Below, one piece after another: positions 1-8,131 of a stretch of DNA of 64,000 nucleotides. Numbering within the stretch: the first letter of the stretch is position 1; the number at the start of each line of letters is the position of its first letter. The notes under the pieces were generated by a model. That model was not told the origin of the DNA. It did not search any database and worked only from the letters and a program-made list of their open reading frames with translations. This DNA comes from JBBQNY01 sp038255255. GTDB taxonomy: Bacteria; Pseudomonadota; Gammaproteobacteria; Xanthomonadales; Ahniellaceae. The stretch is from assembly GCA_038255255.1 (NCBI GenBank), contig JBBSLL010000010.1:10484-74483 (forward strand). The letters run 5' to 3'. The position numbers and the translations under genes are program-made.

Positions 1-1968
1 TTCGCGGGCGAGCATGCCCGCTTGCGCCACATCGGCGCGCAGGATGCGCAGCCAGTCGCGGCCAAGCCAGTGGCCCGACGGCGTGATGACGGACTGACCC
101 GGCTGCAGATCCGCGGCCAGTGCACGAGCCTGTTCGAGATCCTGTGCCACCACGACCTTCGCCAGCAATGCCAGCGCGGCAGCAGGTCCGGCCACTTTGC
201 TCGCCAGCGAAGCGCCGTCGACCGTCACCGGCTCTCCGCTGCGCATCAGGCCGAGGTCGGCGTGCTCAAGCGCGTCGAGCGCTGCGCGTGTCGCGTGCGG
301 GTCTTCTACCAGCACCGCGTCGAGCCAGCCGCTCAGCACGGTTTCGACCGCGCGCTCCCAGCCTGCCTCGACCTGCAATGCCAATCCGAGGCGGGACGCC
401 CCATCCAGGCCCGAGGCAGCCAGCGCTTCCGCCAGTGCGCCGGAAGCGCCGCCCAGCGCGGCTTGCTGCAATGCCTCGAGGGAAGCGAGGCGGCCGCCCA
501 TGGCTTCGATTTCGTTGCGCAGCGCGGCTTGCTCGGTGAGCTGCTCGCGTTGCCGTCGCACCGCAGCTTCGCCACGCTCGCGGCGTCCATCCAGATCCGC
601 ACGCAGTGCAGTAAGCGCGTCGGACTCGCCGGACTGTGCCTGTAAAAGCGCTTCAACTTGCTGGGCGAGCGCGACCAGATCGAACTGGCCCTGCTCGGCC
701 GTCAATGCGTCCCGCCTGCGCGCCACTTCGAGCGCCTGCCTGTCGAGGTAGTCGATGCGCGTGCGCTCGACCTCCGACAACTTGGCTGCTTCACCGCTCA
801 CTTTCGCGTACTCGTCCCAACGTGCCTGCCACTGGCCGATCGCTGTCTCCGCCGCGTGCTGGGCGGCCCTGCTTGTCTCGATGAGTTCACGCGACGCAGC
901 GAGCTCCGGTTCCGCGTCGGCAAGCGCCGCGCGCAGTTCGCCGATCTGCTGCGCATCGGATTCGAGATGGCTCGCGATGGCCGCCACCTGCATCGCGATT
1001 TCCTGTCCACTTCGAGACAGGCGTTCGGTGAGATCGCGACGGTGCGCGATTTCCTGTTCCACGCGTGCGATCTCGGCGCCTACGCGGTACACGTCGGCCT
1101 GCGCCGCATTGAAACCATCCGTCGCACTCTGCTGGCGGCCACGGAATTTTTCGAGTTCCGCCTCGATATGCCGCTGTTCCGCCAGGCTCTTCTCGAGTTC
1201 GACTTCCTCGCCGCGAAGTTCCGACTCGCGCTCAGCGAGCTCGGCTTCAAGCGTACGCAGTTCCAGGAGCTTGAGCTCCGCCGCGACTTGCTCATGCTCC
1301 TTGCGCAGGCGTTCATAGCGCTCTGCCGCCTTCGCCTGTCGCTGCAGGTGCTCGCACTGGCGACCGATCTCCTGTGCCTGGTCGCGCACCCGGTTGAGGT
1401 TCTCGCGCGTCGCCTTGATGCGGCTCTCGGTCTCCTTGCGGCGCTCCTTGTAGCGCGAGATGCCGGCGGCTTCCTCGAGATGCAACCGGAGGTCCTCCGG
1501 CCGCGCCTCGACGATCTGCGAGATCATTCCCTGCTCGATGATCGAATAGCTGCGTGCGCCGAGCCCGGTGCCCAGGAACACGTCCACGATGTCGCGCCTG
1601 CGGCAGCGCGCGCCGTTCAAGTAGTAGGTCGAAATGGCATCTCGACTCACGGTTCGTTTGACCGAGATCTCCGAGAAGCGCGCGTACTCTCCGCCCACGG
1701 CACCATCGGAATTGTCGAAAATCAGCTCGACGGTGGCGGCGCCTACGGGTTTGCGCGATGAAGAGCCGGAGAAAATCACGTCGGTCAGGCTGTCGCCGCG
1801 CAGGCGCGACGCCGCACTCTCGCCCATCACCCAGCGAATGGCATCGATGATGTTGGACTTGCCGCAGCCGTTGGGACCGACGATGCCGATCATGTTGGTG
1901 GGCAGGTGCAGCGTGGTCGGATCGACGAACGACTTGAATCCGGCGAGCTTGATCGTGGTTAGGCGCAT
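1..1968 (-). CDS. smc: Chromosome segregation ATPase SMC (N-terminal 656 codons; continues beyond the left edge)
   Basis: SMC is the ATPase subunit of bacterial condensin; it dimerises, binds ScpA and ScpB, and helps fold and segregate the chromosome. The start (MRLTTIKLAGFKSF) is typical of the family. A Walker A motif, GPNGCGKSN, lies near residue 30. A long Glu/Arg/Ala-rich coiled coil covers roughly residues 165-500, and the sequence then enters a Gly/Ala-rich hinge domain. The window ends inside or just after the hinge, so the second coiled coil, signature motif and Walker B are not visible. bolA and yciI lie upstream on the same strand after a 149-nt gap, and scpA/scpB follow on the opposite strand. 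Having all condensin genes within 5 kb is noteworthy. Identification is very secure. Confidence 0.96.
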   Translation of the reverse strand, partial: MRLTTIKLAGFKSFVDPTTLHLPTNMIGIVGPNGCGKSNIIDAIRWVMGESAASRLRGDSLTDVIFSGSSSRKPVGAATVELIFDNSDGAVGGEYARFSEISVKRTVSRDAISTYYLNGARCRRRDIVDVFLGTGLGARSYSIIEQGMISQIVEARPEDLRLHLEEAAGISRYKERRKETESRIKATRENLNRVRDQAQEIGRQCEHLQRQAKAAERYERLRKEHEQVAAELKLLELRTLEAELAERESELRGEEVELEKSLAEQRHIEAELEKFRGRQQSATDGFNAAQADVYRVGAEIARVEQEIAHRRDLTERLSRSGQEIAMQVAAIASHLESDAQQIGELRAALADAEPELAASRELIETSRAAQHAAETAIGQWQARWDEYAKVSGEAAKLSEVERTRIDYLDRQALEVARRRDALTAEQGQFDLVALAQQVEALLQAQSGESDALTALRADLDGRRERGEAAVRRQREQLTEQAALRNEIEAMGGRLASLEALQQAALGGASGALAEALAASGLDGASRLGLALQVEAGWERAVETVLSGWLDAVLVEDPHATRAALDALEHADLGLMRSGEPVTVDGASLASKVAGPAAALALLAKVVVAQDLEQARALAADLQPGQSVITPSGHWLGRDWLRILRADVAQAGMLARE

Positions 1969-2117
1969 TCGGGCTTTCGCGGCTTCGGTTGGCGCTGTTG
2001 CGGTCGCGGGAGGGGCGCGCGCAGGTCGGTCAGCAGGAGGGCGCGGAGTATAGCGACGCGCGCCGCCGCCCCAGACTCGGCTCGTGGGCGCGAACTCGGA
2101 ACGACCCGTTGGCAGCC

Positions 2118-2405
2118 CTATTTGCCTTGAGCGCGAGCCGGGGGCTCAACGGCCATGATGCGGAGTGCGTGGATGTCGGTGGTCATGAGGTCGCCAAGTG
2201 CTGCGTACACCGCACGGTGTCGCGCCAGAGGCGCGAGGCCCTCGAATGATTCGCTGACCACCCTCACTGAGAAATGCCCCCGTCCGTCCCGGGCGCCGGC
2301 ATGCCCCACGTGCAGGTGGGACTCATCCACGATCTCGATGTCGCGCGCGCCCAGCGCAGCACATAGGCGCGCCCGCATTTCGACCATCCGCTCGGCGTTG
2401 TTCAC
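2118..2405 (-). CDS. BolA family protein
   Basis: A 95-residue BolA-like protein. BolA proteins pair with monothiol glutaredoxins and bind Fe-S clusters; some also act in stress-related regulation. The visible signature is the C-terminal half, where HFSVRVVSESFEG is followed by LARHRAVYAALGDLM, with DIHALRI after it. The invariant His of the loop is present. I chose a GTG start at 2405 because it overlaps the TGA of the upstream yciI gene (GTGA), a typical translational coupling. A longer open frame upstream has no BolA similarity. It is most like the small BolA/IbaG class. Confidence 0.85.
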   Translation of the reverse strand: MNNAERMVEMRARLCAALGARDIEIVDESHLHVGHAGARDGRGHFSVRVVSESFEGLAPLARHRAVYAALGDLMTTDIHALRIMAVEPPARAQGK

Positions 2406-2701
2406 GGGAGCACCGCCACGAACGGATTCACCTCGACGCGCGACCAGGCGCCTTGCAAGATGTAAGGATCGGCATCGGCCCAAGCCCGCGCTTCCTCGAG
2501 CGATGCGAACTGCGCGATGACCAGACTGCCGACGAAGCCGGCGGGACCTGGTTCGGCACTGTCGATTGCGGGCAGCGGGCCCGCGACCAGCAACCGTCCT
2601 GCGCCGAGCAGGACCTCGAGTCGCGCGAGATGCAACGCGCGCGCCGCTCGGCGAAGCGCGAGCGCATCTGCAGCATCGTGTCCACGGATGGCGTACCACA
2701 T
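2402..2701 (-). CDS. YciI family protein
   Basis: A 99-residue single-domain YciI-like protein (ferredoxin-like alpha+beta barrel). The N-terminus (MWYAIRGHD, then R.AR..HL) carries the conserved His residues, and the C-terminal part (ARAWADADPYILQGAWSRVE) is the family signature. The biochemical role is unresolved for most members; muconolactone-isomerase-like catalysis has been proposed from the fold. It is translationally coupled to the downstream bolA gene by a 4-nt overlap. The next gene upstream, scpA, is divergent. Confidence 0.85.
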   Translation of the reverse strand: MWYAIRGHDAADALALRRAARALHLARLEVLLGAGRLLVAGPLPAIDSAEPGPAGFVGSLVIAQFASLEEARAWADADPYILQGAWSRVEVNPFVAVLP

Positions 2702-3143
2702 GGCGGAAGTCTAGCGAGAGCCTTTCGCAGTTGCTGCTGGACAAAAGCCCGCAGCTGCGCTTACGCTTGCCCCGTCGTCGATCGTCCAGCCCACCCCGAA
2801 CCGGTGCGTGCGCCAGGCGAATCCGATTCAGCTTTTCAGCTCTGCCCTCCTCCGAGTCGGCTCCATCGCTGGCCGTGAGCAGGCGCTGACGATGATCGAA
2901 ACTACTGCAGCGCATCGTACCGGTGCGCGCTGTCGTCGTTCGTTCTTCGCCTTCGGTACGCCGGATGTCGACGTGCCGGGTTGCCCCGACCGACTGCATG
3001 AGCAGTCCTTTCACCCTGCCCACTGTGCGCTGTCAGGTGCCCCGCTTTTGATCGATTCTCCCGCTGCCCCTGCACCCGATGTCGAGCCCGTGCCGCCGAG
3101 GCTGGTCCTGTCCGCCGCGGGCGCCACACCCCGGCAGGAAGAA

Positions 3144-3923
3144 ATGCCGCTGGCGCTGGTGCAGGGACAGCCGCTGCTGCAGATGCCGCACGACCTCTAC
3201 ATTCCACCGGATGCGCTGGAAGTCATCCTGGAGGCGTTCGAAGGGCCGCTGGACCTCCTGCTTTACATGATCCGTCGCCAGAACCTCGACATCCTCGATA
3301 TCCCCATCGCGGAGATCACACGCCAGTACATCGAGTACATCGAGCTCATGCAGGCGATCAGGCTCGAGCTCGCTGCGGAATATCTGGTGATGGCTGCGAT
3401 CCTTGCCGAGATCAAGTCGAGGCTGTTGTTGCCGAGGCCGCTCGAACCCGAGACGCTGGAGGGAGACCCCCGCGCCGAGCTGGTCCGCAGGCTGCAGGAA
3501 TACGAACGCTTCAAGCAGGCGGCCGAATCGCTCGACGCGTTGCCGCGCCAGGATCGCGATTTCCTCCTGGCGCGCGCCGAGATCGGCGACCGCAAGGTCG
3601 TGCGGCTGCCGCCGCCAGTCGACATGCGCGAGCTGCTGTTGGCGCTCAAGGACGTGATGACGCGGGCGGAGCTGTTCGGTGAGCACGCCATCCAGCGCGA
3701 GGCCCTGTCGGTGCGCGGTCGCATGGGCGACATGCTTCGCGCCCTCGCCGATCGTGCTTTCCATCGCTTCGAGTCGATGTTCGTCCCCGAAGAGGGGCGC
3801 GCTGGCGTTGTCGTCACCTTTCTGGCGATGCTGGAACTCGCCAAGGAACAACTCCTGGAGTTCACGCAGAACGTCCCCCTGGGCCCGATCTATCTGCAGA
3901 CGCTTGCCGCCACTGACGCCTGA
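3144..3923 (+). CDS. scpA: Segregation and condensation protein A
   Basis: ScpA is the kleisin subunit that bridges the SMC heads in bacterial condensin. The conserved block DLYIPPDALEV..EAFEGPLDLLLYMIRRQNLDI is present, with the C-terminal winged-helix region ending at LGPIYLQTLAA. I chose ATG 3144 (259 aa, normal family length), preceded by AGGAAG. The frame stays open far upstream. GC-rich third positions and a Pro/Ala-rich stretch persist to about 3050, and relatives carry short acidic/proline-rich N-terminal tails, so the true start may be earlier (ATG 2892 or TTG near 3050). scpB begins 4 nt after the stop. Confidence 0.93.
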   Translation: MPLALVQGQPLLQMPHDLYIPPDALEVILEAFEGPLDLLLYMIRRQNLDILDIPIAEITRQYIEYIELMQAIRLELAAEYLVMAAILAEIKSRLLLPRPLEPETLEGDPRAELVRRLQEYERFKQAAESLDALPRQDRDFLLARAEIGDRKVVRLPPPVDMRELLLALKDVMTRAELFGEHAIQREALSVRGRMGDMLRALADRAFHRFESMFVPEEGRAGVVVTFLAMLELAKEQLLEFTQNVPLGPIYLQTLAATDA

Positions 3924-3927
3924 ACAC

Positions 3928-4722
3928 ATGACCGAACTCCCCGTAAAACGCATTGTCGAAGCCGCCCTGCTGGCTGCCGCGCAACCGCTCACCGCCTTGC
4001 AGCTCACCGGCCTGTTCGAGGAGCAGGAGCGCATCGACCTCAACCATGTTGCGCAGGCTCTCGAAGAACTCGCGCGCGACACTGCGGAGCGCGGCGTGGA
4101 GCTCGTGGAAGTCGCGAGCGGTTTCCGCTTCCAGGTTCGCGCTGACCTGCAGCCGTGGATCTCGCGGCTCTGGACGGAGCGCCAGTCCCGCTACTCGCGC
4201 GCGATGCTGGAGACGCTGGCGTTGATCGCCTATCGCCAGCCCATCACGCGCGGCGAGATCGAGCAGATACGCGGCGTCGCGGTGTCCTCGCAGATCATCA
4301 AGACGCTGGAGGAACGCGAGTGGGTACGCGTGCTCGGTTATCGCGACGTGCCTGGTCGGCCGGCGCTACTGGGCACCACGCGTCAGTTCCTCGATTACTT
4401 CAAGCTCCGGAGCCTCGACCAGTTGCCTCCGCTCGCGGCGGTGCGTGATCTGGAAAGCATCGATCCGCAACTCTCGCTCGGTGAACCAGGCGCACGAGCG
4501 CTCGCTGAAGCGGCCAGTGGAGCGCTGGGCGAAGCGCGCGACCATGCGTCGGCGATCCCTGAGTCTGTTCAAGAAGTTCCGGAAGCTGATGCCGAAGAAA
4601 TGATCCCGGAGAGCACGCCGGCAACCTCGACAGCGACCGATGCACCCAATCCTCCGGAGCATGACTCCACCGACCCAACCGAGCGCGAAGGCTTTTCCGC
4701 CATCGCCGGAACCAAGCCATGA
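3928..4722 (+). CDS. scpB: Segregation and condensation protein B
   Basis: ScpB is the winged-helix dimer that completes condensin with SMC and ScpA. In 264 residues the two winged-helix domains occupy roughly residues 5-165. Family blocks are visible: KRIVEAALLAA, YSRAMLETLALIAYRQPITRGEIEQIRG, and LGYRDVPGRPALLGTT. After about residue 190 the protein becomes an acidic, Ala/Glu/Pro/Thr-rich tail that is probably disordered, as in other proteobacterial ScpB proteins. The start lies 4 nt after scpA, and the stop overlaps rluB by ATGA, so scpA-scpB-rluB is one transcription unit. Confidence 0.95.
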   Translation: MTELPVKRIVEAALLAAAQPLTALQLTGLFEEQERIDLNHVAQALEELARDTAERGVELVEVASGFRFQVRADLQPWISRLWTERQSRYSRAMLETLALIAYRQPITRGEIEQIRGVAVSSQIIKTLEEREWVRVLGYRDVPGRPALLGTTRQFLDYFKLRSLDQLPPLAAVRDLESIDPQLSLGEPGARALAEAASGALGEARDHASAIPESVQEVPEADAEEMIPESTPATSTATDAPNPPEHDSTDPTEREGFSAIAGTKP

Positions 4723-6554
4723 CCGAATCGCCAAACCGCAGCAAACTCTCGCTCAACCGCGAGGCCAAGCGCACATCCACCGATGTCGAGGAGCGCCTGC
4801 ACAAGGTGCTGGCGATGGCAGGCATCGGCTCCCGACGCCTGCTCGAGGAGCGCATCGCGAGCGGCGAGATCCGCGTCAACGGGAGCGTCGCGGAAACCGG
4901 CTCGCTGGTCCGCAGCGGGGATCGCGTCGAACTGGACGGAAAGGCGTTCATGGCCGTTGCCGCGACTTCGGACGACCTTCACCTCGCGATGTATCACAAG
5001 CCCGAAGGCGAGGTGACGACGCATGATGATCCGGAAGGTCGCCCGACGGTTTTCGAGAAGTTCCCGCCACTGAACGGCGCTCGATGGATCTCGATCGGTC
5101 GCCTCGACATCAACACGACCGGACTTTTGCTGCTGACCAGCGACGGCGAGCTCGCCAACGCCATGATGCATCCGTCCGCGGAACTGGAACGGGAATACGT
5201 CTGCCGCGTGCACGGACCCGTGGACGAAGCGGTGCTCGACCGGTTGCGCGAAGGCGTCGTGCTCGACGATGGCCCCGCGCGCTTCGACGAGATCGCGGTG
5301 ATCAACCTGGGCGACAGCCATTCGTGGTTCCGCGTAATCCTGCGCGAAGGGCGCAATCGTGAGGTGCGACGCCTGTGGGAGTCGCAGGACCTGACGGTGA
5401 GCCGCCTCAAGCGCATTCGGTATGGCAGCGTCGAGTTGCCGCGTGAACTGCGGCGCGGCCGCTACGAGATGCTGCCGCTGGAGCGCCTGGTTGCGCTTCG
5501 TGCGGAACTCGGACTCGGCGAGCTGCCACAGACGCTCACCCTTCAGGCAGTCGTCGGTGTGCGTCGCGCCGCCAAACCCAGCGAGTTCGCGCCGTTCGAG
5601 CGCACCCAGCGTGCATGGACCGGCGCCACCGTCGACGAGGGTCGCGAGCTTCGTGCGTTCGACCACATCCGGGAGGACGCCCCGCGACGCGGCAAGCGTC
5701 CTTTCACCAAGGGCGCTCCACGCAACACGTCGCGGCGTGGACCTGGGCGCGGCCCGGGCCAGGATGCACGGACGCCGTCGCAACGTCCGGCATGGATGCA
5801 GGACAGTGGTAACGCACCACGTGGCCGTGGCGTCCCGCGTGGCGGCCAACCGTCGCGCACCGGACCGCCACGTGGCGAGTGGACGCCGCGCGCAACTCAT
5901 GATCCCAACCACCCCCCCCAGCGACGCGGCGCCGGCGACAGACCGCAGCGCCCGTTCGACCCCAACCGTCCACGCCCACCCTTCGATCCCAATCGCGCTG
6001 CGCGCGGAGACATGAACCAGCGGCCCCAACGTGGCGATGCCACGCGCGCGCCGCGCGGTGACCATTCCGAGCATCAGCCGCCGCGCAGCTTCGACCCGTC
6101 CCGTCCCGCGCGGGCGTTCGATGCGAACCGCCCGCCCCGCGTGTTCGATCCCAACCGCCCGCCCTCTCGCGCGCGGCCCGGCGTCGGACGTGGTGGCTTT
6201 ACGGCACGGACCGGCAACGAAAAGGACGGCAATCGCCAACGCGGCAATCCTGCGGAACGGCGCAGCTGGTCACCAGGGGCTCCTCCGAACCGTGGGGCCC
6301 GACCTGGTGGTGGCGGCTTACCGCACGGATTTCCATCCGATCACGCGTACGCACAGCGTGCGCACGGCAATCAGCGCGACGACCTGGGCAACCGCAAACC
6401 TGACGGGAATCGCGGACCGGAACGTCGTGGCCCCGCAGCGCCACGTTCCACCCCCACCGCCTCAGGCCCGGACGACCGCGGCAATCGCACTGATCGACCG
6501 GCCGCCAACCGCCCGCGCCGACCCGGCGGTCCGCCACGGCGCAATCCAGCCTGA
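4719..6554 (+). CDS. rluB: 23S rRNA pseudouridine synthase RluB with a very long basic C-terminal tail
   Basis: RluB-type enzymes convert a uridine of 23S rRNA helix 80 (U2605 in E. coli) to pseudouridine. An S4 RNA-binding domain (about residues 25-75) precedes the RsuA/RluB catalytic domain. The catalytic Asp lies in SIGRLDINTTGLLLLTSDG, followed by the LREGRNREVRRLWE motif. The enzyme proper ends near residue 280. The remaining ~330 residues are an Arg/Gly/Pro/Asn-rich low-complexity tail with repeated FDPNRP/FDANRP units. E. coli RluB has a shorter basic tail, so this one is unusually large. The gene overlaps scpB by 4 nt, and a strong hairpin follows the stop. Confidence 0.93.
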   Translation: MTESPNRSKLSLNREAKRTSTDVEERLHKVLAMAGIGSRRLLEERIASGEIRVNGSVAETGSLVRSGDRVELDGKAFMAVAATSDDLHLAMYHKPEGEVTTHDDPEGRPTVFEKFPPLNGARWISIGRLDINTTGLLLLTSDGELANAMMHPSAELEREYVCRVHGPVDEAVLDRLREGVVLDDGPARFDEIAVINLGDSHSWFRVILREGRNREVRRLWESQDLTVSRLKRIRYGSVELPRELRRGRYEMLPLERLVALRAELGLGELPQTLTLQAVVGVRRAAKPSEFAPFERTQRAWTGATVDEGRELRAFDHIREDAPRRGKRPFTKGAPRNTSRRGPGRGPGQDARTPSQRPAWMQDSGNAPRGRGVPRGGQPSRTGPPRGEWTPRATHDPNHPPQRRGAGDRPQRPFDPNRPRPPFDPNRAARGDMNQRPQRGDATRAPRGDHSEHQPPRSFDPSRPARAFDANRPPRVFDPNRPPSRARPGVGRGGFTARTGNEKDGNRQRGNPAERRSWSPGAPPNRGARPGGGGLPHGFPSDHAYAQRAHGNQRDDLGNRKPDGNRGPERRGPAAPRSTPTASGPDDRGNRTDRPAANRPRRPGGPPRRNPA

Positions 6555-6557
6555 AAC

Positions 6558-6587
6558 ATCGCTCTGTGCCCCCTGGCACAGAGCGAT
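6558..6587. terminator. Hairpin between convergent rluB and the CsgG-like gene
   Basis: A perfect 13-bp inverted repeat (6558-6570 with 6575-6587) encloses a 4-nt loop, 3 nt after the rluB stop and 9 nt from the stop of the convergent gene. Neither side has a long T run. It probably works as a bidirectional hairpin terminator or 3'-end stabiliser. Confidence 0.6.
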
Positions 6588-6596
6588 CGCAGGTCT

Positions 6597-7313
6597 TCAG
6601 TCGAGGTCGAGCGCACCCTTCGACGAGTCGCGGCGCTTCGATTCCTTGGCATCGAAGGAGGCTTTGCAACCTGAGGTCTTTTCGACCATCACGCACGTCA
6701 AGTAATCGGAAGCCTCGATCAGCGCTGCGCGAATGGCCTTGCCCACGGGCGTGTTCTTTTCGTTGTCGAGCGTGCCACCGAAGCCGCCGCGATAAAGGCC
6801 GAGACTTACCCCACCGCCCTTGCTCCTGCCCTCGACCGTACGCACATGGGCGATTTCACCCGTGCTCGAATCGATCACGCGCAGGTCAATGGCCAGATAC
6901 GCCTCGCTCTTCTTGCCGCCGAGCGAAACCCCGCCAAACGACAACCCGCCGCCGGTGCTGGCGGTGTTCTCCTCGTAGGCGGTCACCGTGCCGGCGACGA
7001 GGTATTGCGCGCCGACCAGCTTGCCGAACTTCGCGCCGGTCGAGGGATCGACGCGGCCCGACATGGCCAGGTCCTGCTCGGACATGACCGACTCGAGCTT
7101 GGTGCGTTCCAGCACGCGGAAGTCGCCGGTCGCAGCCAGCTCGTTCGACAGCATTCCCGACAGTTCCCAGCCAACGCCGCCCCTCCACCAGGCGGCACCG
7201 GATTCGTTCTTGAATTCAATGACCGCGATGACCGGCTTGTCTTGCGCCATGGCCACCGGCGCGAACAGCGCTGCGAGCAAACCGAAACAGATCCCCTGCA
7301 CCATAGATTTCAT
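6597..7313 (-). CDS. CsgG/curli-assembly-like exported protein
   Basis: A 238-residue exported protein with a clear signal peptide (cleavage near AMAQD, about residue 23). The body matches the CsgG family fold: VIAVIEFKNES, then ELAATGDFRVLERTKLESVMSEQ, KLVGAQYLVAGTVTAYEE, and IDLRVIDSSTGEI. In curli systems CsgG is the outer-membrane secretion channel, but it begins with a lipobox Cys. This protein has no lipobox, and no csgA/B/E/F genes are nearby. It therefore more likely belongs to the broad CsgG-like envelope group of unknown role. ATG 7313 is preceded by a strong AGGGGGTGG ribosome-binding site. The last ~20 residues are Lys/Asp/Arg-rich. Confidence 0.8.
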   Translation of the reverse strand: MKSMVQGICFGLLAALFAPVAMAQDKPVIAVIEFKNESGAAWWRGGVGWELSGMLSNELAATGDFRVLERTKLESVMSEQDLAMSGRVDPSTGAKFGKLVGAQYLVAGTVTAYEENTASTGGGLSFGGVSLGGKKSEAYLAIDLRVIDSSTGEIAHVRTVEGRSKGGGVSLGLYRGGFGGTLDNEKNTPVGKAIRAALIEASDYLTCVMVEKTSGCKASFDAKESKRRDSSKGALDLD

Positions 7314-7378
7314 GACCACCCCCTGCCGTAGAGATATCCAAGAATACGGGGAATCGGGGTCGGTGGTGCCATCGGGCG

Positions 7379-7413
7379 GACAAAAAGCAAACCGGCCGCA
7401 CAGGGCGGCCGGT
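7379..7413 (-). terminator. Rho-independent terminator after the entericidin-like genes
   Basis: A perfect 9-bp GC-rich stem (7391-7399 with 7405-7413, 5-nt loop) is followed on the minus strand by a T-rich run (TTTGCTTTTTG). It lies 24 nt past the stop of the small lipoprotein gene at 7437. Confidence 0.8.
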
Positions 7414-7436
7414 CGCTTCAAACTGCAGGGCTCGCC

Positions 7437-7574
7437 TCAGTCGGCGGCGTCCTGCACTTCTTCACCCGCCTTCTCGACGTCCTTGCCGGCGCCTTCGATG
7501 GTGTTGCAAGCGCTCAGTGCGAACGCGGCGAGCAGCGCTGCGAGAAGCATTTTCGACAAATTCTTGTTCTGCAT
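7437..7574 (-). CDS. Entericidin A/B family small lipoprotein
   Basis: A 45-residue lipoprotein. The signal peptide NLSKMLLAALLAAFALSAC ends in a lipobox, and the mature part CNTIEGAGKDVEKAGEEVQ is the entericidin signature. In enterobacteria entericidins form a toxin/antidote lipoprotein pair linked to stationary-phase lysis; the many relatives elsewhere have no proven role. ATG 7574 follows a short leader with an AGGAGT ribosome-binding site. A close paralogue lies 131 nt upstream on the same strand, and a terminator follows. Confidence 0.85.
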   Translation of the reverse strand: MQNKNLSKMLLAALLAAFALSACNTIEGAGKDVEKAGEEVQDAAD

Positions 7575-7705
7575 GTTGACGACTCCTGGGAGTTGAGAGA
7601 TGACGCACAAACACTTCGTATAAATGCCGCGCACGCTACCGCTAAAGGCGGCTGGAAGCGGCGCTGCATTGCCGGTCTACCCAGCAATGGTTTTCACCGT
7701 GAAAA

Positions 7706-7870
7706 TCAGCCCCTATGGTCTGAATTTGACTCGTGCGCCTCTTCCTGTACTTCCTCGCCCGCCTTTTCCATATCCTTGCCGACCCCTTCGACCGTGTTGC
7801 AGGCCGAGAGCGCAAACGCTGCCGACAAGGCGGCCAACAACAAGCGGGACAACGACTTCTGATTCTGCAT
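7706..7870 (-). CDS. Entericidin A/B family small lipoprotein (paralogue)
   Basis: A 54-residue lipoprotein very similar to its downstream neighbour: signal peptide LLLAALSAAFALSAC, then CNTVEGVGKDMEKAGEEVQ, but with an extra hydrophilic tail (EEAHESNSDHRG). The repeated promoter-proximal layout, an AGGGGTGTGTC ribosome-binding site and a near-identical coding core suggest tandem duplication. No separate terminator is obvious between the copies, so both may share one transcript. The 261 nt upstream, to the yafV-like gene at 8132, contain several GC-rich palindromic bits but no gene I can support. Confidence 0.83.
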   Translation of the reverse strand: MQNQKSLSRLLLAALSAAFALSACNTVEGVGKDMEKAGEEVQEEAHESNSDHRG

Positions 7871-8131
7871 GACACACCCCTCCGATCGAAAGTGAATGGA
7901 ATCTAGCACAAGGTCCCTGACCGCGAGGAGGGGCGGCGGCGGGTTCCGCACTCCAGGTTTATGCGGCGGTTAAGGCTCGGGGTATGGGGCGCGATCAACC
8001 GCCCAATCGGCCAAAAGCGCTCCGGCCGGAACTGACCGTTGCGCCCGGCTCGATGGCTAGCAACCCGGGTCGTCCCGGGACAGGAGGGACTACAGACGGA
8101 GGACACCCCGCCTCCGGCTCCAGGAGCAGTC

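Noticed and set aside
658..1761. 367-residue plus-strand frame
   Set aside because: Antisense to the SMC coiled coil; Leu/Arg/Phe-rich shadow.
4569..6239. 556-residue minus-strand frame over scpB/rluB
   Set aside because: Low-complexity shadow of rluB; no recognisable motif or start signal.
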